A DNA stretch of 64,000 nucleotides from Curtobacterium sp. VKM Ac-2922. Lineage in GTDB: Bacteria > Actinomycetota > Actinomycetes > Actinomycetales > Microbacteriaceae. Every line of letters begins with the position of its first letter. The first letter of the stretch is position 1. The stretch spans positions 62,001 to 126,000 of the forward strand of contig NZ_JALGRO010000006.1 in assembly GCF_022815645.1 (NCBI RefSeq), given 5' to 3'. The notes under the pieces were generated by a model that was not told where the DNA came from, did not search any database, and saw only the letters and a program-made list of their open reading frames with translations. Of this stretch, positions 44,142-52,727 are shown piece after piece. A program made the position numbers and the translations under genes.

Positions 44142-44183
44142 GGACAGGAGGCGCGGGGCGGGCCCGCACCGGGCCTCCCGTCC
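44142..44183. repeat. Dispersed CGGACGGGAGGC inverted-repeat element, copy 3
   Basis: Arms 44142-44155 and 44170-44183 with two mismatches. Lies in the 156-bp gap between the convergent CAT-family and solute-binding-protein genes, where a terminator is expected. Confidence 0.7.
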
Positions 44184-44198
44184 GGCGGGCGGTCCGGT

Positions 44199-45830
44199 TC
44201 AGGAGCCGGCGCGCGCCGCGAGTGCCTGCTCGAACTCCCGACGCATCGCGTCGCCGCCGCGGCGGCGCCACTCACGCACCGTGTCCTTCCACGACGACAC
44301 CGGTGCACGGCCGAGCAGCACGTCGTTGATCGCGTTCGTCGCGAACGTGCCGACCGCCGGTCCCTTGGTGGAGTTCGTCGGCGAGTACAGGCCGTACGTG
44401 GGGTTCGTGATCCCGTCGTCGAGCCACGATGCCAACGAGTCGTAGACGACCTCGGTCATGTCCGGGAACCCGGCGTAGAACAGCGGGAGCGGACACTCGG
44501 TGAAGTACTGCAGCGGGAACTCGCCGAGCGCGGTCTCGCTGTTGCCGGTCTTGGTCAGGACGGGTGCGCCGTCGCGGTACTCGAAGTCGCGGCCCTCGAT
44601 GCCGAACTTGCGGTAGGTCCAGGCCTCGGTGCCGAATGGCGACGCGCACCAGTTCAGCACGTCGAGGACCATGCGGATGCGGTCCTCGTTGCCGGCGGCG
44701 AGCGCGGTGATCGCGTTGTTCGGATCGCCGAGCCAGGGCTTCGGCTTCGCGCCGGACGGCCCGACGAACGGCGCCTGGGTCATGGCGAACCCGCTGCCCG
44801 GCTCCGCCTGCTGCAGCAACCCCGGGATCGCGCTGTAGCTGTCCTGCAGCATCACGGCCGAGCCCTGCACGAACCAGACCTTGCCGTTGTAGGCGGTGAC
44901 GCTGTCCGGGTGCACGAGTCCGTCTGCCAGCAGCTTCCGCGACAGTTCGAGCATGTCCTGGTACTGGTCGACCTCGTACATGTGGGTGAGCCGGCCGCCC
45001 TGCTCGTCCCACTGGTTGGGCACGCCGAGCATCGACGCCAGGATGTTCGTCGGCACCGAGCCGAGCGCCCAGCGGTTCCTGTTCTGGTCGGTGAGCGTGT
45101 GGCACAGCGCGGTGAACTCGTCGACGCTCGAGAACGACGGGTCGACGCCGAGCCGGTCGAACAGGTCCTGGCGCCGGTGCAGCACCCCGGTGGTCAGCGG
45201 CCCACGCGGGACGGGCACGCCGTAGATCCCGCCGGAGAACACGGTGCCCCGCCACGACGCGGTCGGCAGGTTCGCCAGGTACGGCCAGTCGCGGATGCCG
45301 CCGCCGGACAGGTACGTGGTCAGGTTCTGCGCCTTGGCCTCGAGGAACTGCGGCAGGTACGAGAACGTGCCGAACACGGTGAACACGTCGCCGAGGGTGT
45401 CCCCGGCGACCTGGGTGGCGAACTTGTTGCCCCAGTCGGCGTTCGGCGTGATGGTCAGGTCGAGGTCGACACCCATCCGCTGGTCGAGTCCCTGCCAGTA
45501 CCGGTTGCTGCCCTTGGCCGGCGGAACCGGCGAGTTCGTCGGCACGCTGCCGTGCAGGGTCGACCCGTCACCGGGCACCTTCGCGGTGGGCACGAGGGTG
45601 CTCGGCAGCTTCCGGAACGCGCTCGGCATGAGCGCACTGGTCTTCGGCAGCACCGGCTCGGGCCCGCCGGTCCACGGCACGTAGTCGGGCAGCGTGACGG
45701 GTTTGTTGATGGCCCTGATGTCGGTGGAGCGGGTCACGGTGTCACACCCGGCCAGGAGGCCCGTGGCTGCGACACCGAGACCGGTCGCGATGAGCGCGCG
45801 GCGGCTCAGGCCGCTGTGGTGGTCGGTCAC
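44199..45830 (-). CDS. Carbohydrate ABC transporter substrate-binding lipoprotein (LplA type)
   Basis: 543 residues. The signal has twin arginines and a lipobox (GLSRRALIATG ... LLAGCD, cysteine near residue 29), so Tat export and lipid anchoring are likely. The long mature part matches the LplA/YtcQ group of large solute-binding proteins for oligosaccharides, often pectin- or plant-derived. It lies 4 bases after the second permease gene and ends the operon. GTG 45830 start. No ATPase gene is present, as is common in this group, where a shared MsmX-type ATPase serves several importers. Confidence 0.9.
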   Translation of the reverse strand: MTDHHSGLSRRALIATGLGVAATGLLAGCDTVTRSTDIRAINKPVTLPDYVPWTGGPEPVLPKTSALMPSAFRKLPSTLVPTAKVPGDGSTLHGSVPTNSPVPPAKGSNRYWQGLDQRMGVDLDLTITPNADWGNKFATQVAGDTLGDVFTVFGTFSYLPQFLEAKAQNLTTYLSGGGIRDWPYLANLPTASWRGTVFSGGIYGVPVPRGPLTTGVLHRRQDLFDRLGVDPSFSSVDEFTALCHTLTDQNRNRWALGSVPTNILASMLGVPNQWDEQGGRLTHMYEVDQYQDMLELSRKLLADGLVHPDSVTAYNGKVWFVQGSAVMLQDSYSAIPGLLQQAEPGSGFAMTQAPFVGPSGAKPKPWLGDPNNAITALAAGNEDRIRMVLDVLNWCASPFGTEAWTYRKFGIEGRDFEYRDGAPVLTKTGNSETALGEFPLQYFTECPLPLFYAGFPDMTEVVYDSLASWLDDGITNPTYGLYSPTNSTKGPAVGTFATNAINDVLLGRAPVSSWKDTVREWRRRGGDAMRREFEQALAARAGS

Positions 45831-45834
45831 GGCG

Positions 45835-46782
45835 TCAGCCCTTCACCGCTCCGGTCAGGACACCCTTGGCGAAGTGCCGCTGCAGGAACGGGTAGACGAT
45901 GAGGATGGGGACGATGGAGACCACGAGGATCGCCATCTGGATCGAGGCCTGCGGGGGCAGCGCATCGGAGCTGGTGCCGAGGTCGGCGCCACCGAGCTGC
46001 GCGTTGTTGATGACGTAGGTGCGGAGCACGAGCTGCAGCGGCCACTTCGCGGTGTCGTTGATGTACAGCAACGCGTTGAAGAACGCGTTCCAGTAGCCGA
46101 CGGCGTAGAACAACCCGATCACGGCGAGGACGGCCTTCGACAGCGGCAGCACGATCCGCAGGAACACCCCGAAGTCGCCGGCACCGTCGATGCGGGCGGA
46201 CTCGATGAGCTCCCGCGGGATCGCCATGAAGAACGACCGCATCACGATGACGTTGAACGCGCTGAGCGCCGTCGGCAGGATCAGCGCCCAGTACGAGTCG
46301 AGCAGCCCGAACTGCTTGACGACCAGGTAGTTCGGGATGAGTCCCGGCGCGAACAGCAGGCTGACGAGCACCAGGCTGAGCACGACCCCGTGCCCGTACG
46401 ACCCCGGACGACTCAGGGCGTACGCGAGCATCGCGGTGACGAACAGGCTGATCAGCGTACCGACGACCGTGATCCCGATGCTGACCACGAGCGCCCGGGT
46501 GACGACGCCACCGGCGAAGATGCTCTCGTACGCACCGAAGTCCAGGCCCGTCGGCCACATCACGAACCCGCCGGCGCCGTTGACCTGGCTGGAGGGGGCG
46601 ACGCTGGTGGACACGATGCCCAGGAACGGCAGCAGCACGACCAGGCAGATGACCAGCAGGACGAACCCGGTGAGCAGACGTCCGGGGAGGGGCGCTGCGT
46701 CGGGTCCGCCGCGCTTGTGCTTGTTCGGACGGCCGCCGGTCGTCCCGGTCTGCGGGACGGTGACGCTCTCGGTGGCGGTCAT
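45835..46782 (-). CDS. Carbohydrate ABC transporter permease (LplC/MalG type)
   Basis: 315 residues, six membrane helices from about residue 35. The EAA loop is PRELIESARIDGAGDFGVFLRIVLPLSKAV near residue 210, and FAKGVLTGAVKG closes the protein as in LplC/YtcP permeases. A basic N-terminal tail (NKHKRGG) precedes helix 1. ATG 46782 overlaps the stop of the first permease gene (ATGA). It pairs with the upstream LplB-like subunit. Confidence 0.92.
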   Translation of the reverse strand: MTATESVTVPQTGTTGGRPNKHKRGGPDAAPLPGRLLTGFVLLVICLVVLLPFLGIVSTSVAPSSQVNGAGGFVMWPTGLDFGAYESIFAGGVVTRALVVSIGITVVGTLISLFVTAMLAYALSRPGSYGHGVVLSLVLVSLLFAPGLIPNYLVVKQFGLLDSYWALILPTALSAFNVIVMRSFFMAIPRELIESARIDGAGDFGVFLRIVLPLSKAVLAVIGLFYAVGYWNAFFNALLYINDTAKWPLQLVLRTYVINNAQLGGADLGTSSDALPPQASIQMAILVVSIVPILIVYPFLQRHFAKGVLTGAVKG

Positions 46783-47777
46783 CGGGACTCCTTCTGGTAG
46801 ACGCCGGCTTCGCCGAATACGTGCGCGACCTTGTTGGCGCCCAGGACGAGCAGCACGCCGACGACGCCCTTGACCAGGCCGACCGCTGCAGCGACACCCC
46901 ACTGCCCACCGAGCACGCCGTTGTTGTAGACGTAGGTGTCGAGGACCTCGCTGGCGCCCCGACCGACCGAGGCCTGCTGCAGCAGGATCTGCTCGAACCC
47001 GACGGTGAGCGAGTCCCCCAGTCGCAGGATCAGCAGCAGGATGATGATGCCCCGCATGCCGGGCAGGGTGACGTGCCAGAGCTGCCGCCACCGGCTCGCC
47101 CCGTCGACCTTGGCCGCCTCGTACAGGCTCGTGTCGATCTGGCTCAGCACCGCCAGGAACAGGATCGTCGCCCACCCGGTGTCCTTCCAGATCACCTGAC
47201 TGGTGAGCAGCGCGATGAATCCGTGCGGGTTGCCGAGGAAGTCGATCGCGGTGCCGCCCGACGCCCGGATCGCGTTGTTGACCAGCCCCGAGCCGCCCAG
47301 GATCTGCTGGAACACCGCCACGACGATCACCCACGACAGGAAGTGCGGCAGGTACAGGATCGACTGCACGACCTGCTTGATCCGCTCGGACAGCAGCGAG
47401 TTGAGCATCAGCGCCAGGATGATCGGCGCGGGGAACACGAACACGACCTGCACCAGGGTGATGACGAGCGTGTTCCGCAGTGCGCCGAGGAACTCCGGGT
47501 CACCGTTGAACACCACCGCGAAGTTCTCGAAGCCCACCCAGGGGCTGCGGCCGAGCGGTACGAACGGCAGGTACTCCTGGAAGGCGATCAGGTTGCCGAG
47601 CAGCGGCAGGTACTGGAACGCCAGCAGCAGCGCGACGCCGGGCAGCCCCATCCAGAGCAGGACACGGTCGCGGCGGATGCGGTCCCAGGTCGTCTTCCGG
47701 CGGGGAACGGTGGACGGCGGTGACGTCCCGTCGGTCCCCTTCGCGGCTGATCGCACGCGGTCGTCGAGCTTCGTCAC
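46779..47777 (-). CDS. Carbohydrate ABC transporter permease (LplB type)
   Basis: 332 residues, six membrane helices after a basic 40-residue N-terminal segment. WVGFENFAVVFNG and the EAA loop DTSLYEAAKVDGASRWRQLWHVTLPGM near residue 225 mark the LplB group. GTG 47777 has GGAGGAGG just upstream. First gene of the importer operon. A minus-strand promoter (TTGCCA, 18 bases, CAGGGT at the complement of 47809-47814) is overlapped by the palindrome at 47833-47847. Confidence 0.92.
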   Translation of the reverse strand: MTKLDDRVRSAAKGTDGTSPPSTVPRRKTTWDRIRRDRVLLWMGLPGVALLLAFQYLPLLGNLIAFQEYLPFVPLGRSPWVGFENFAVVFNGDPEFLGALRNTLVITLVQVVFVFPAPIILALMLNSLLSERIKQVVQSILYLPHFLSWVIVVAVFQQILGGSGLVNNAIRASGGTAIDFLGNPHGFIALLTSQVIWKDTGWATILFLAVLSQIDTSLYEAAKVDGASRWRQLWHVTLPGMRGIIILLLILRLGDSLTVGFEQILLQQASVGRGASEVLDTYVYNNGVLGGQWGVAAAVGLVKGVVGVLLVLGANKVAHVFGEAGVYQKESR

Positions 47778-47832
47778 TCCTGGCCTCCTCCGTTGGATTC
47801 CTGGTGCGACCCTGTCGTGCACGGCAACGGAC

Positions 47833-47847
47833 TGGCAACTGTTGCCA
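47833..47847. promoter_or_regulatory. LacI-type operator of the sugar importer
   Basis: TGGCAAC-T-GTTGCCA, perfect 7-bp arms. It covers the predicted -35 of the importer operon. A partial copy GGCAACG lies at 47823-47829. Likely site of the LacI regulator at 48678. Confidence 0.65.
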
Positions 47848-47891
47848 TCCATTTCCATCGTTGTAAGTCGTTGGAGGGTTCCAGTGACCGC

Positions 47892-47907
47892 TCACGGGAA
47901 CCCGTGA
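47892..47907. promoter_or_regulatory. Palindrome abutting the methyltransferase promoter
   Basis: TCACGGG-AA-CCCGTGA, perfect 7-bp arms, ending right at the CAGCAT hexamer (47908-47913). It differs from the LacI-like site at 47833, so a second regulator may be involved. Confidence 0.5.
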
Positions 47908-47919
47908 CAGCATCGGGGC

Positions 47920-48648
47920 ATGACCTTCGAGCAGCACGCACACTCGTTCGGAGCAGCGGCCGACGCCTACGAGCGAGGCCGCCCCAGCTACCCCGACGCG
48001 GCCGCGCAGTGGCTCGCGCCAGACCCGGTCGCAACCGCCGTCGACGTCGGTGCCGGCACGGGCAAGTTCACCCGCACGCTGCTCCCCCGCGCAGCCGAGG
48101 TCCTCGCGGTCGAACCCGACCCGGCGATGCGCGCGCAGCTCACCGTCGCGCTGCCCGACGTGCGGGTGCTCGACGGGTCCGGCGAGTCGTTGCCGCTGCC
48201 CGACGCCAGCGCCGACCTGGTGACGTTCGCGCAGTCGTGGCACTGGGTCGACGCCGACGCCGGTGCCCTCGAGGTCGCGCGGGTCCTGCGGCCCGGCGGT
48301 GTGCTCGGGCTCGTGTGGAACATCCGCGACGAGTCCGTGCCGTGGGCGGCGGAGCTCGGCGAGCGCATCAAGCGTCCGGAGTCGCGGATCATGTCGTACG
48401 ACGGGCCGATGGTCGGCGAGCCCTTCGCCCAGGACGAGTACCGGACGTTCCCGTGGGTACACGAACAGTCCCGGTCGGCGTTCCTCGACATGATCGCCTC
48501 GCGCAGCTACGTGATCGTGATGGAACCGGCCGACCGCCAGGCGCTGCTGCGCGACGTCGAGGACCTGCTCGACAGCTCCCCGGCAACGTCCGGCCCCACC
48601 GTGCGGGTGCCGTACGTCACACACGTGCACCGGTTCACCCGGCCCTGA
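47920..48648 (+). CDS. SAM-dependent methyltransferase
   Basis: 242 residues, class I fold. AVDVGAGTGKFTRTLLP (SAM loop, about residue 40), EPDPAMRAQL, the LPLPDASADLVTFAQSWHWVD segment and RVLRPGGVLGLVWN. The substrate is not indicated. CAGCAT is 6 bases before the ATG. It lies between the importer promoter and the LacI gene, 29 bases upstream of the latter, so read-through into LacI is possible. Confidence 0.86.
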   Translation: MTFEQHAHSFGAAADAYERGRPSYPDAAAQWLAPDPVATAVDVGAGTGKFTRTLLPRAAEVLAVEPDPAMRAQLTVALPDVRVLDGSGESLPLPDASADLVTFAQSWHWVDADAGALEVARVLRPGGVLGLVWNIRDESVPWAAELGERIKRPESRIMSYDGPMVGEPFAQDEYRTFPWVHEQSRSAFLDMIASRSYVIVMEPADRQALLRDVEDLLDSSPATSGPTVRVPYVTHVHRFTRP

Positions 48649-48677
48649 CCGGGACGGCGGAGCGCTACGGTGACTCC

Positions 48678-49703
48678 ATGCGAGCGACCGTGCGGGACGT
48701 GGCAACCCTGGCCGGGGTCTCACCGAAGACCGTCTCGAACGTCATCAACGGCGGGGTCGTCGTCCGGCCGGACACCCGCGAGCGCGTCGAACAAGCGCTG
48801 GCGCAGCTCGACTACGTGCCGAACCTGTCCGCCCGCGGACTGCGCAACGGCCGCTCCGGCGTGATCGCGCTGACCCTGCCGGAGATGAGCAGTGCCTACT
48901 CCGCCGAGCTCGCCCGCTGGTTCGTCGAACTCGCCCGCGACCGGGACTGGGTCGTCCAGCTCGACCAGACCGCGAACGACCCCGAGCGTGAGCGACAGCT
49001 GGTCTCACGCGCTCGGGCACACCTGGTGGACGGACTGATCCTGAACCCGGTGTCCCTGAGCGCCAGCGTCCTGGCGTCGACCGCTGGTCTGCCGCCGACG
49101 GTCGTGATCGGCGAGGTCGAACCCGAGCAGGTCGACCAGGTACACGTCGACAGCGTGGCCGCGGCGCACGAGGTCACGACGTTCCTGCTCGACCGTGGAC
49201 ACCGTCGCATCGCCGCCGTGGGCGCGCCCGACCCGCGCTCGGACCGCCGGCTGCGGACGGCGACGAGCGAGCTCCGCATCAGCGGACACGAGGCCGCGCT
49301 GCGTCAGGCGGGTGTGCAGCCGGACCCCTTGCTGCGTGTGCCGCTGTCCGGGTGGTCGACCGCCGACGCTGCCGCCGACTTCGACGCCTGGCTGTCCGCA
49401 CTCCGCGGTCCGCTGCCCGACGCCGTCTTCGCGTTCTCGGACTCGATCGCGTTCGGCGTGCTGCACGTGCTGGCTGCCCGCGGCATCCGCGTGCCCGACC
49501 AGGTCAGCGTGATCGGGTTCGACGACGTCGACGGCGCTGCGTTCGCGATCCCGGCGCTCACCACCGTGGCGTTCGACCGGCGGGCCTTCGCCGATGCCGC
49601 CCTCGACCTGCTGACCGCGCGGATCGCGGATCGCCACGCGGCCCCGTCCACGGTCGTGATCCCGCACCGCATCGTCGAGCGTGCGAGCGTCCGCGCGCGC
49701 TGA
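48678..49703 (+). CDS. LacI-family repressor of the sugar importer
   Basis: 341 residues. HTH and hinge at 1-60 (TVRDVATLAGVSPKTVSNVINGG), then a periplasmic-binding-protein-like ligand domain with VIGFDDVDGAAFAIPALTTVAF near residue 290. TACGGT at 48666-48671 is 6 bases before the ATG. The TGGCAAC/GTTGCCA palindrome upstream of the importer is the natural target, and an imported sugar or derivative the likely inducer. Confidence 0.93.
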   Translation: MRATVRDVATLAGVSPKTVSNVINGGVVVRPDTRERVEQALAQLDYVPNLSARGLRNGRSGVIALTLPEMSSAYSAELARWFVELARDRDWVVQLDQTANDPERERQLVSRARAHLVDGLILNPVSLSASVLASTAGLPPTVVIGEVEPEQVDQVHVDSVAAAHEVTTFLLDRGHRRIAAVGAPDPRSDRRLRTATSELRISGHEAALRQAGVQPDPLLRVPLSGWSTADAAADFDAWLSALRGPLPDAVFAFSDSIAFGVLHVLAARGIRVPDQVSVIGFDDVDGAAFAIPALTTVAFDRRAFADAALDLLTARIADRHAAPSTVVIPHRIVERASVRAR

Positions 49704-49721
49704 GGCCGCTGTCCCAGCACG

Positions 49722-49925
49722 GTGCGGGGTTCGCGACCTCGTCCGCCGCGCAGCACCGTGCGAGGTTCCTACCCCGTGCAGAGCTGGCCGCCCGGTGGGG
49801 GGGGGGGGGGGGGGGGGGGGGGGGGGCGGGGCCCCCCCCCCGCCCCCGGCCCCCCCCCCCCCCACGAGGGTGCAACCTCCCACCGTGCGCGGCCCCGCAG
49901 GGTGCGGCCCCGCACGGTGCTCGCG
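49722..49925. repeat. GTGCGAGGTT-family repeats with G30 and C-rich homopolymer runs
   Basis: Lies between the convergent LacI and hydrolase genes. GTGCGAGGTT is at 49758-49767 and related words (CCCACCGTGCG, CCGCACGG) lie on the far side in inverted orientation. The centre is a run of 30 G (49797-49826), then CGGGG, then C-rich runs to 49863. The runs could pair in a long stem, or be an assembly artefact. No gene is seen in the gap. Confidence 0.7.
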
Positions 49926-49928
49926 GGC

Positions 49929-50681
49929 TCAGCGTGGGTGCGCCGCCGCCAGCACCGCGGCGCGCGTCCGCGCATCGCCGAGGATCCGGAAGTGCCCGCC
50001 GAGCGGCAGCCGCACGTTCGTGGCCCCGACGAGCTCGCTGCCGCCGGGGATGAGCGTGTCGAACACGCCGTAGACCGAGGTGATCCGCGCGTTCACGTCG
50101 CGCTCCTGCGCCAGCGCCGACAGCACCGGGTCCGTCGCACGGAACACGCGCAGGTGCGCCACGGGAGCCAGCTCCGCGTACCGCGACCCCCCGAACGGCG
50201 TCGACACGGCGACCATCCGGTCGATGCGGCCGTCCGGGTCGAGCTCCGTCATGGCGTACTTGCCGATCAACCCGCCCTTGCTGTGCGTCACGAGCAGCAC
50301 GTCGTGCAGGTCGAGCTCGTCGATGGACGCCATCACCTCGGCTGCCGACACCGGCACCGGTCGCAGGTTGTGTCGCAACGAGGCGAGGACGTGCACGGGG
50401 TGTCCCTCGTCGTGCAGGGCGTCCATCAGGGGTCGCATGAAGTGCCACGTCTCGTAGACACCCGGCACGACGACGACGGGCGCCCCGTCACCGGTCAGGT
50501 AGTCGTCGGGCGTGGTCGGCCCCAGGCTCCGGACCTGCCACACCGCCGCATAGACCCAGTCGAGCGCGGCCCACCAGGCGCGCCGCACCACCTCCACCCG
50601 GACTGGAGGCACGACTCCCCCCACACGCGCCGGCTCACCGCCCGCAGTGGTCGGGTCGCTCACCGGGTCGCCACCACTCAC
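49929..50681 (-). CDS. Alpha/beta hydrolase (lipase/esterase-like)
   Basis: 250 residues. VVVVPGVYETWHFMRPLMDALHDEGHPVHVL starts the fold, the nucleophile elbow is VTHSKGGLIGKYA (about residue 130), where the serine lies in H-S-K-G-G, and the C-terminal LGGHFRILGD supplies a histidine. The group acts on lipids or esters. GTG 50681 overlaps the stop of the upstream hydrolase (GTGA). A second in-frame GTG lies at 50663. Confidence 0.82.
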   Translation of the reverse strand: MSGGDPVSDPTTAGGEPARVGGVVPPVRVEVVRRAWWAALDWVYAAVWQVRSLGPTTPDDYLTGDGAPVVVVPGVYETWHFMRPLMDALHDEGHPVHVLASLRHNLRPVPVSAAEVMASIDELDLHDVLLVTHSKGGLIGKYAMTELDPDGRIDRMVAVSTPFGGSRYAELAPVAHLRVFRATDPVLSALAQERDVNARITSVYGVFDTLIPGGSELVGATNVRLPLGGHFRILGDARTRAAVLAAAHPR

Positions 50682-51502
50682 CGGGTCGCCTCGAGCGACC
50701 GGGCCTGGCGGAACTCGTCGACGAGTTCCGCGAACGGCCCAGGCTGGTGCTCCTGCACGTGGTGCCCGCCGTACAGCTCGACCAGGGTCCCGTCCCGCGC
50801 CGCACGGGTCAGGCGTCCCGCCCACGCGCTGCGGGAGATCGGGTCGCGGCTGCCTCGCACGACCAGGACGGGCACGCGCAGAGCCGCCACGGCGTCGAGC
50901 ATCGGGTAGCGGAGCATCGGCGTGAGCTGGCGCACGTACTGCCGCAGGCTCCGGAAGTAGTCGGTCAGCAGCACGACGTTCATGCGGGCGTCCTCGACCA
51001 GTCCGTCACGACCGAGCGCTGCCGCCAGCCAGGGCAGCGACCGGTGCCGGTCGTCGACGACCGGTCCGACGAGCACGACGGACACCACGGCGTCAGGGTG
51101 GTGCAACGCGGCGGCGACCACGACCTGCGAGCCCATCGACTGCCCGACCAGGACGCACTCGTGCACGCCCCGGGACCGCACGGCCCACATGACGACGTCG
51201 GCGAGCTCGTGGACCTCGAGCCGACGTCCGACCGGCGGCAGTCCGCCGAACCCCGGCAGGTCGACGGCGATCGTGCGGTGGCTGCGGGACAGGACGCGCT
51301 GGGACCGGGCGAACGAGCGGTGGGACATCCCGATGCCGTGCACCAGCACGATCGTGGGAGCCAGGGCATCACGGCGACGGCCGGCGGGAGCCATCGTCCG
51401 GAGCCGCACGAGCACACCGTCGACCGAGACCGTCTCCACCAGCGCGCGCACACCTCGAGCGTACGCAGGACGCACTCCCCAGGTGCTGGGCAGCCGCGTC
51501 AT
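50678..51502 (-). CDS. Alpha/beta hydrolase
   Basis: 274 residues. Oxyanion loop VLVHGIGMSHRSF near residue 53, nucleophile GQSMGSQVVVAAALHHP near 122, acid in VVRGSRDPISR near 220 and catalytic His in GGHHVQEHQPG near 250. Substrate unknown. AGAGGA lies 5 bases before ATG 51502. It is coupled to the second hydrolase by a GTGA overlap, so the two may act on one substrate in sequence. Divergent from the repeat-rich membrane protein. Confidence 0.86.
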   Translation of the reverse strand: MTRLPSTWGVRPAYARGVRALVETVSVDGVLVRLRTMAPAGRRRDALAPTIVLVHGIGMSHRSFARSQRVLSRSHRTIAVDLPGFGGLPPVGRRLEVHELADVVMWAVRSRGVHECVLVGQSMGSQVVVAAALHHPDAVVSVVLVGPVVDDRHRSLPWLAAALGRDGLVEDARMNVVLLTDYFRSLRQYVRQLTPMLRYPMLDAVAALRVPVLVVRGSRDPISRSAWAGRLTRAARDGTLVELYGGHHVQEHQPGPFAELVDEFRQARSLEATR

Positions 51503-51529
51503 CGGGTCCTCTTGTGTTCGCGGCGTGGG

Positions 51530-52066
51530 ATGTCGTCCATGAACGATCTCCCCCGCACGGACCCCGCGGTCCGCGACGACGACCAGGCTGCCCGTGCCGA
51601 CGCGGGCTGGGCCAGCGCTCCGCCTGCCGGACCCGACCAGCAGTACGGCGCACCGAACCCGTTCGCTCCCACGAACCAGTACGGACAGGCCCCTGCCGGC
51701 CCCACGAACCAGTACGGACAGGCCCCGGCCGGCCCCACGAACCAGTACGGGCAGGCCCCCGCTGGCCCCACGCCCTGGTACGGCGCCGTGGCGACGACCG
51801 TGCCCGCCAAGCCCCGGCCGCCGTGGTTCTGGCCCGTGATCGCGGTCGCCGTGGGCCTGGCGGCACTGCTCGCGGGCGGTGGCGCGGGCTTCGCGATCGG
51901 CCACGCGATCGGGGCACACCAGTCGAGCTCGACCACGCAGTTCCCCGGGCAGGGCTCGAACGGGTTCCCCGGCCGGGGCGGCGGCACCGGCACGTTCCCG
52001 GGCCAGGGCAGCGGCACGGACTCCGGCATGGGTACGGGCACGAACGGTTCCGGTACGAACGGCTGA
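51530..52066 (+). CDS. Small membrane protein with NQYGQAPAGPT repeats
   Basis: 178 residues, no known family. A disordered N-terminal half carries three exact 11-residue repeats TNQYGQAPAGP (residues about 48-80), from 33-bp DNA units at 51671-51769. One membrane helix follows (WFWPVIAVAVGLAALLAGGGAGFAIG, about 103-128). The C-terminus is Gly/Ser/Thr-rich. It resembles Pro/Gln-rich tails of actinobacterial membrane proteins that help phase separation or cell-wall contact, but no role can be assigned. ATG 51539 is an alternative start. Confidence 0.75.
   Translation: MSSMNDLPRTDPAVRDDDQAARADAGWASAPPAGPDQQYGAPNPFAPTNQYGQAPAGPTNQYGQAPAGPTNQYGQAPAGPTPWYGAVATTVPAKPRPPWFWPVIAVAVGLAALLAGGGAGFAIGHAIGAHQSSSTTQFPGQGSNGFPGRGGGTGTFPGQGSGTDSGMGTGTNGSGTNG
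51671..51769. repeat. Three 33-bp in-frame tandem repeats
   Basis: Units at 51671, 51704 and 51737, nearly identical, each encoding 11 residues of the repeat-rich membrane protein. Nucleotide identity is higher than protein constraint needs, suggesting recent expansion. Confidence 0.9.
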
Positions 52067-52082
52067 GCGCTACCCTCCGACC

Positions 52083-52631
52083 ATGCGCAAGGTGACTACT
52101 GGACTGTTCGCGTCGGTCGACGGCGTCGTGCAGGACCCGTACAACTTCCAGTACGACAGCTTCGACGACGAGCTCGGGGCGGCGATGGGCACGTTCATGG
52201 GCCGCACGGACACCGTGCTGCTCGGTCGGAACAGCTACGCCGAGTGGTCGGAATGGTGGCCTGCCCACCCCGAGGACCCGTTCGGCCAGTGGATCAACCC
52301 GATCGAGAAGCACGTCGCCTCGACGACGCTCGGCCCCGACCTGTCGTGGCAGAACGCCTCGCTGATCCAGGGCGACGTGCACGCGTTCGTGCGCGACCTG
52401 AAGCAGCAGGACGGCGGCGAGATCGCGGTGTGCGGCAGCGTCACGCTCGTCCGCAGTCTGCTGTTCGCGGGGCTGCTCGACGAGCTCCAGCTCATGGTGC
52501 ACCCGGCGATCGCCGGCACCGGGCGCAAGCTGTTCGAGCCGACCGACCCGCCCACGCGCCTGCGGCTGGTCAGCAGCACCGTGACCAGCAAGGGCAACGT
52601 CCTGAGCACCTACGGGCCGTTCGCCGACTGA
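52083..52631 (+). CDS. DHFR-fold (RibD C-terminal-like) reductase family protein
   Basis: 182 residues. N-terminal KVTTGLFASVDGVVQDP, then DTVLLGRNSYAEWSEWWPAH, GEIAVCGSVTLVRSLLFAGLLDEL and the C-terminal HPAIAGTGRKLFE block: the YyaP/YwjB-type DHFR-like family that probably uses NAD(P)H. Not the essential folate enzyme. TACCCT (52071-52076) is 6 bases before the ATG, giving a leaderless message. The gap to NDH-2 holds half an inverted-repeat element at 52642-52651. Confidence 0.88.
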   Translation: MRKVTTGLFASVDGVVQDPYNFQYDSFDDELGAAMGTFMGRTDTVLLGRNSYAEWSEWWPAHPEDPFGQWINPIEKHVASTTLGPDLSWQNASLIQGDVHAFVRDLKQQDGGEIAVCGSVTLVRSLLFAGLLDELQLMVHPAIAGTGRKLFEPTDPPTRLRLVSSTVTSKGNVLSTYGPFAD

Positions 52632-52727
52632 CGGCGGTGAGCCGGGCCTCCAGGCCGTGAACCGGGGAGACGCCCAGGCGGCGTACCCTCGGGGGTGCCG
52701 TTGACCGCATCACCCACGGAGCTCACC

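Noticed and set aside
51671-51769. CRISPR-like array
   Set aside because: Repeats are contiguous, in frame and translated as part of a membrane protein.
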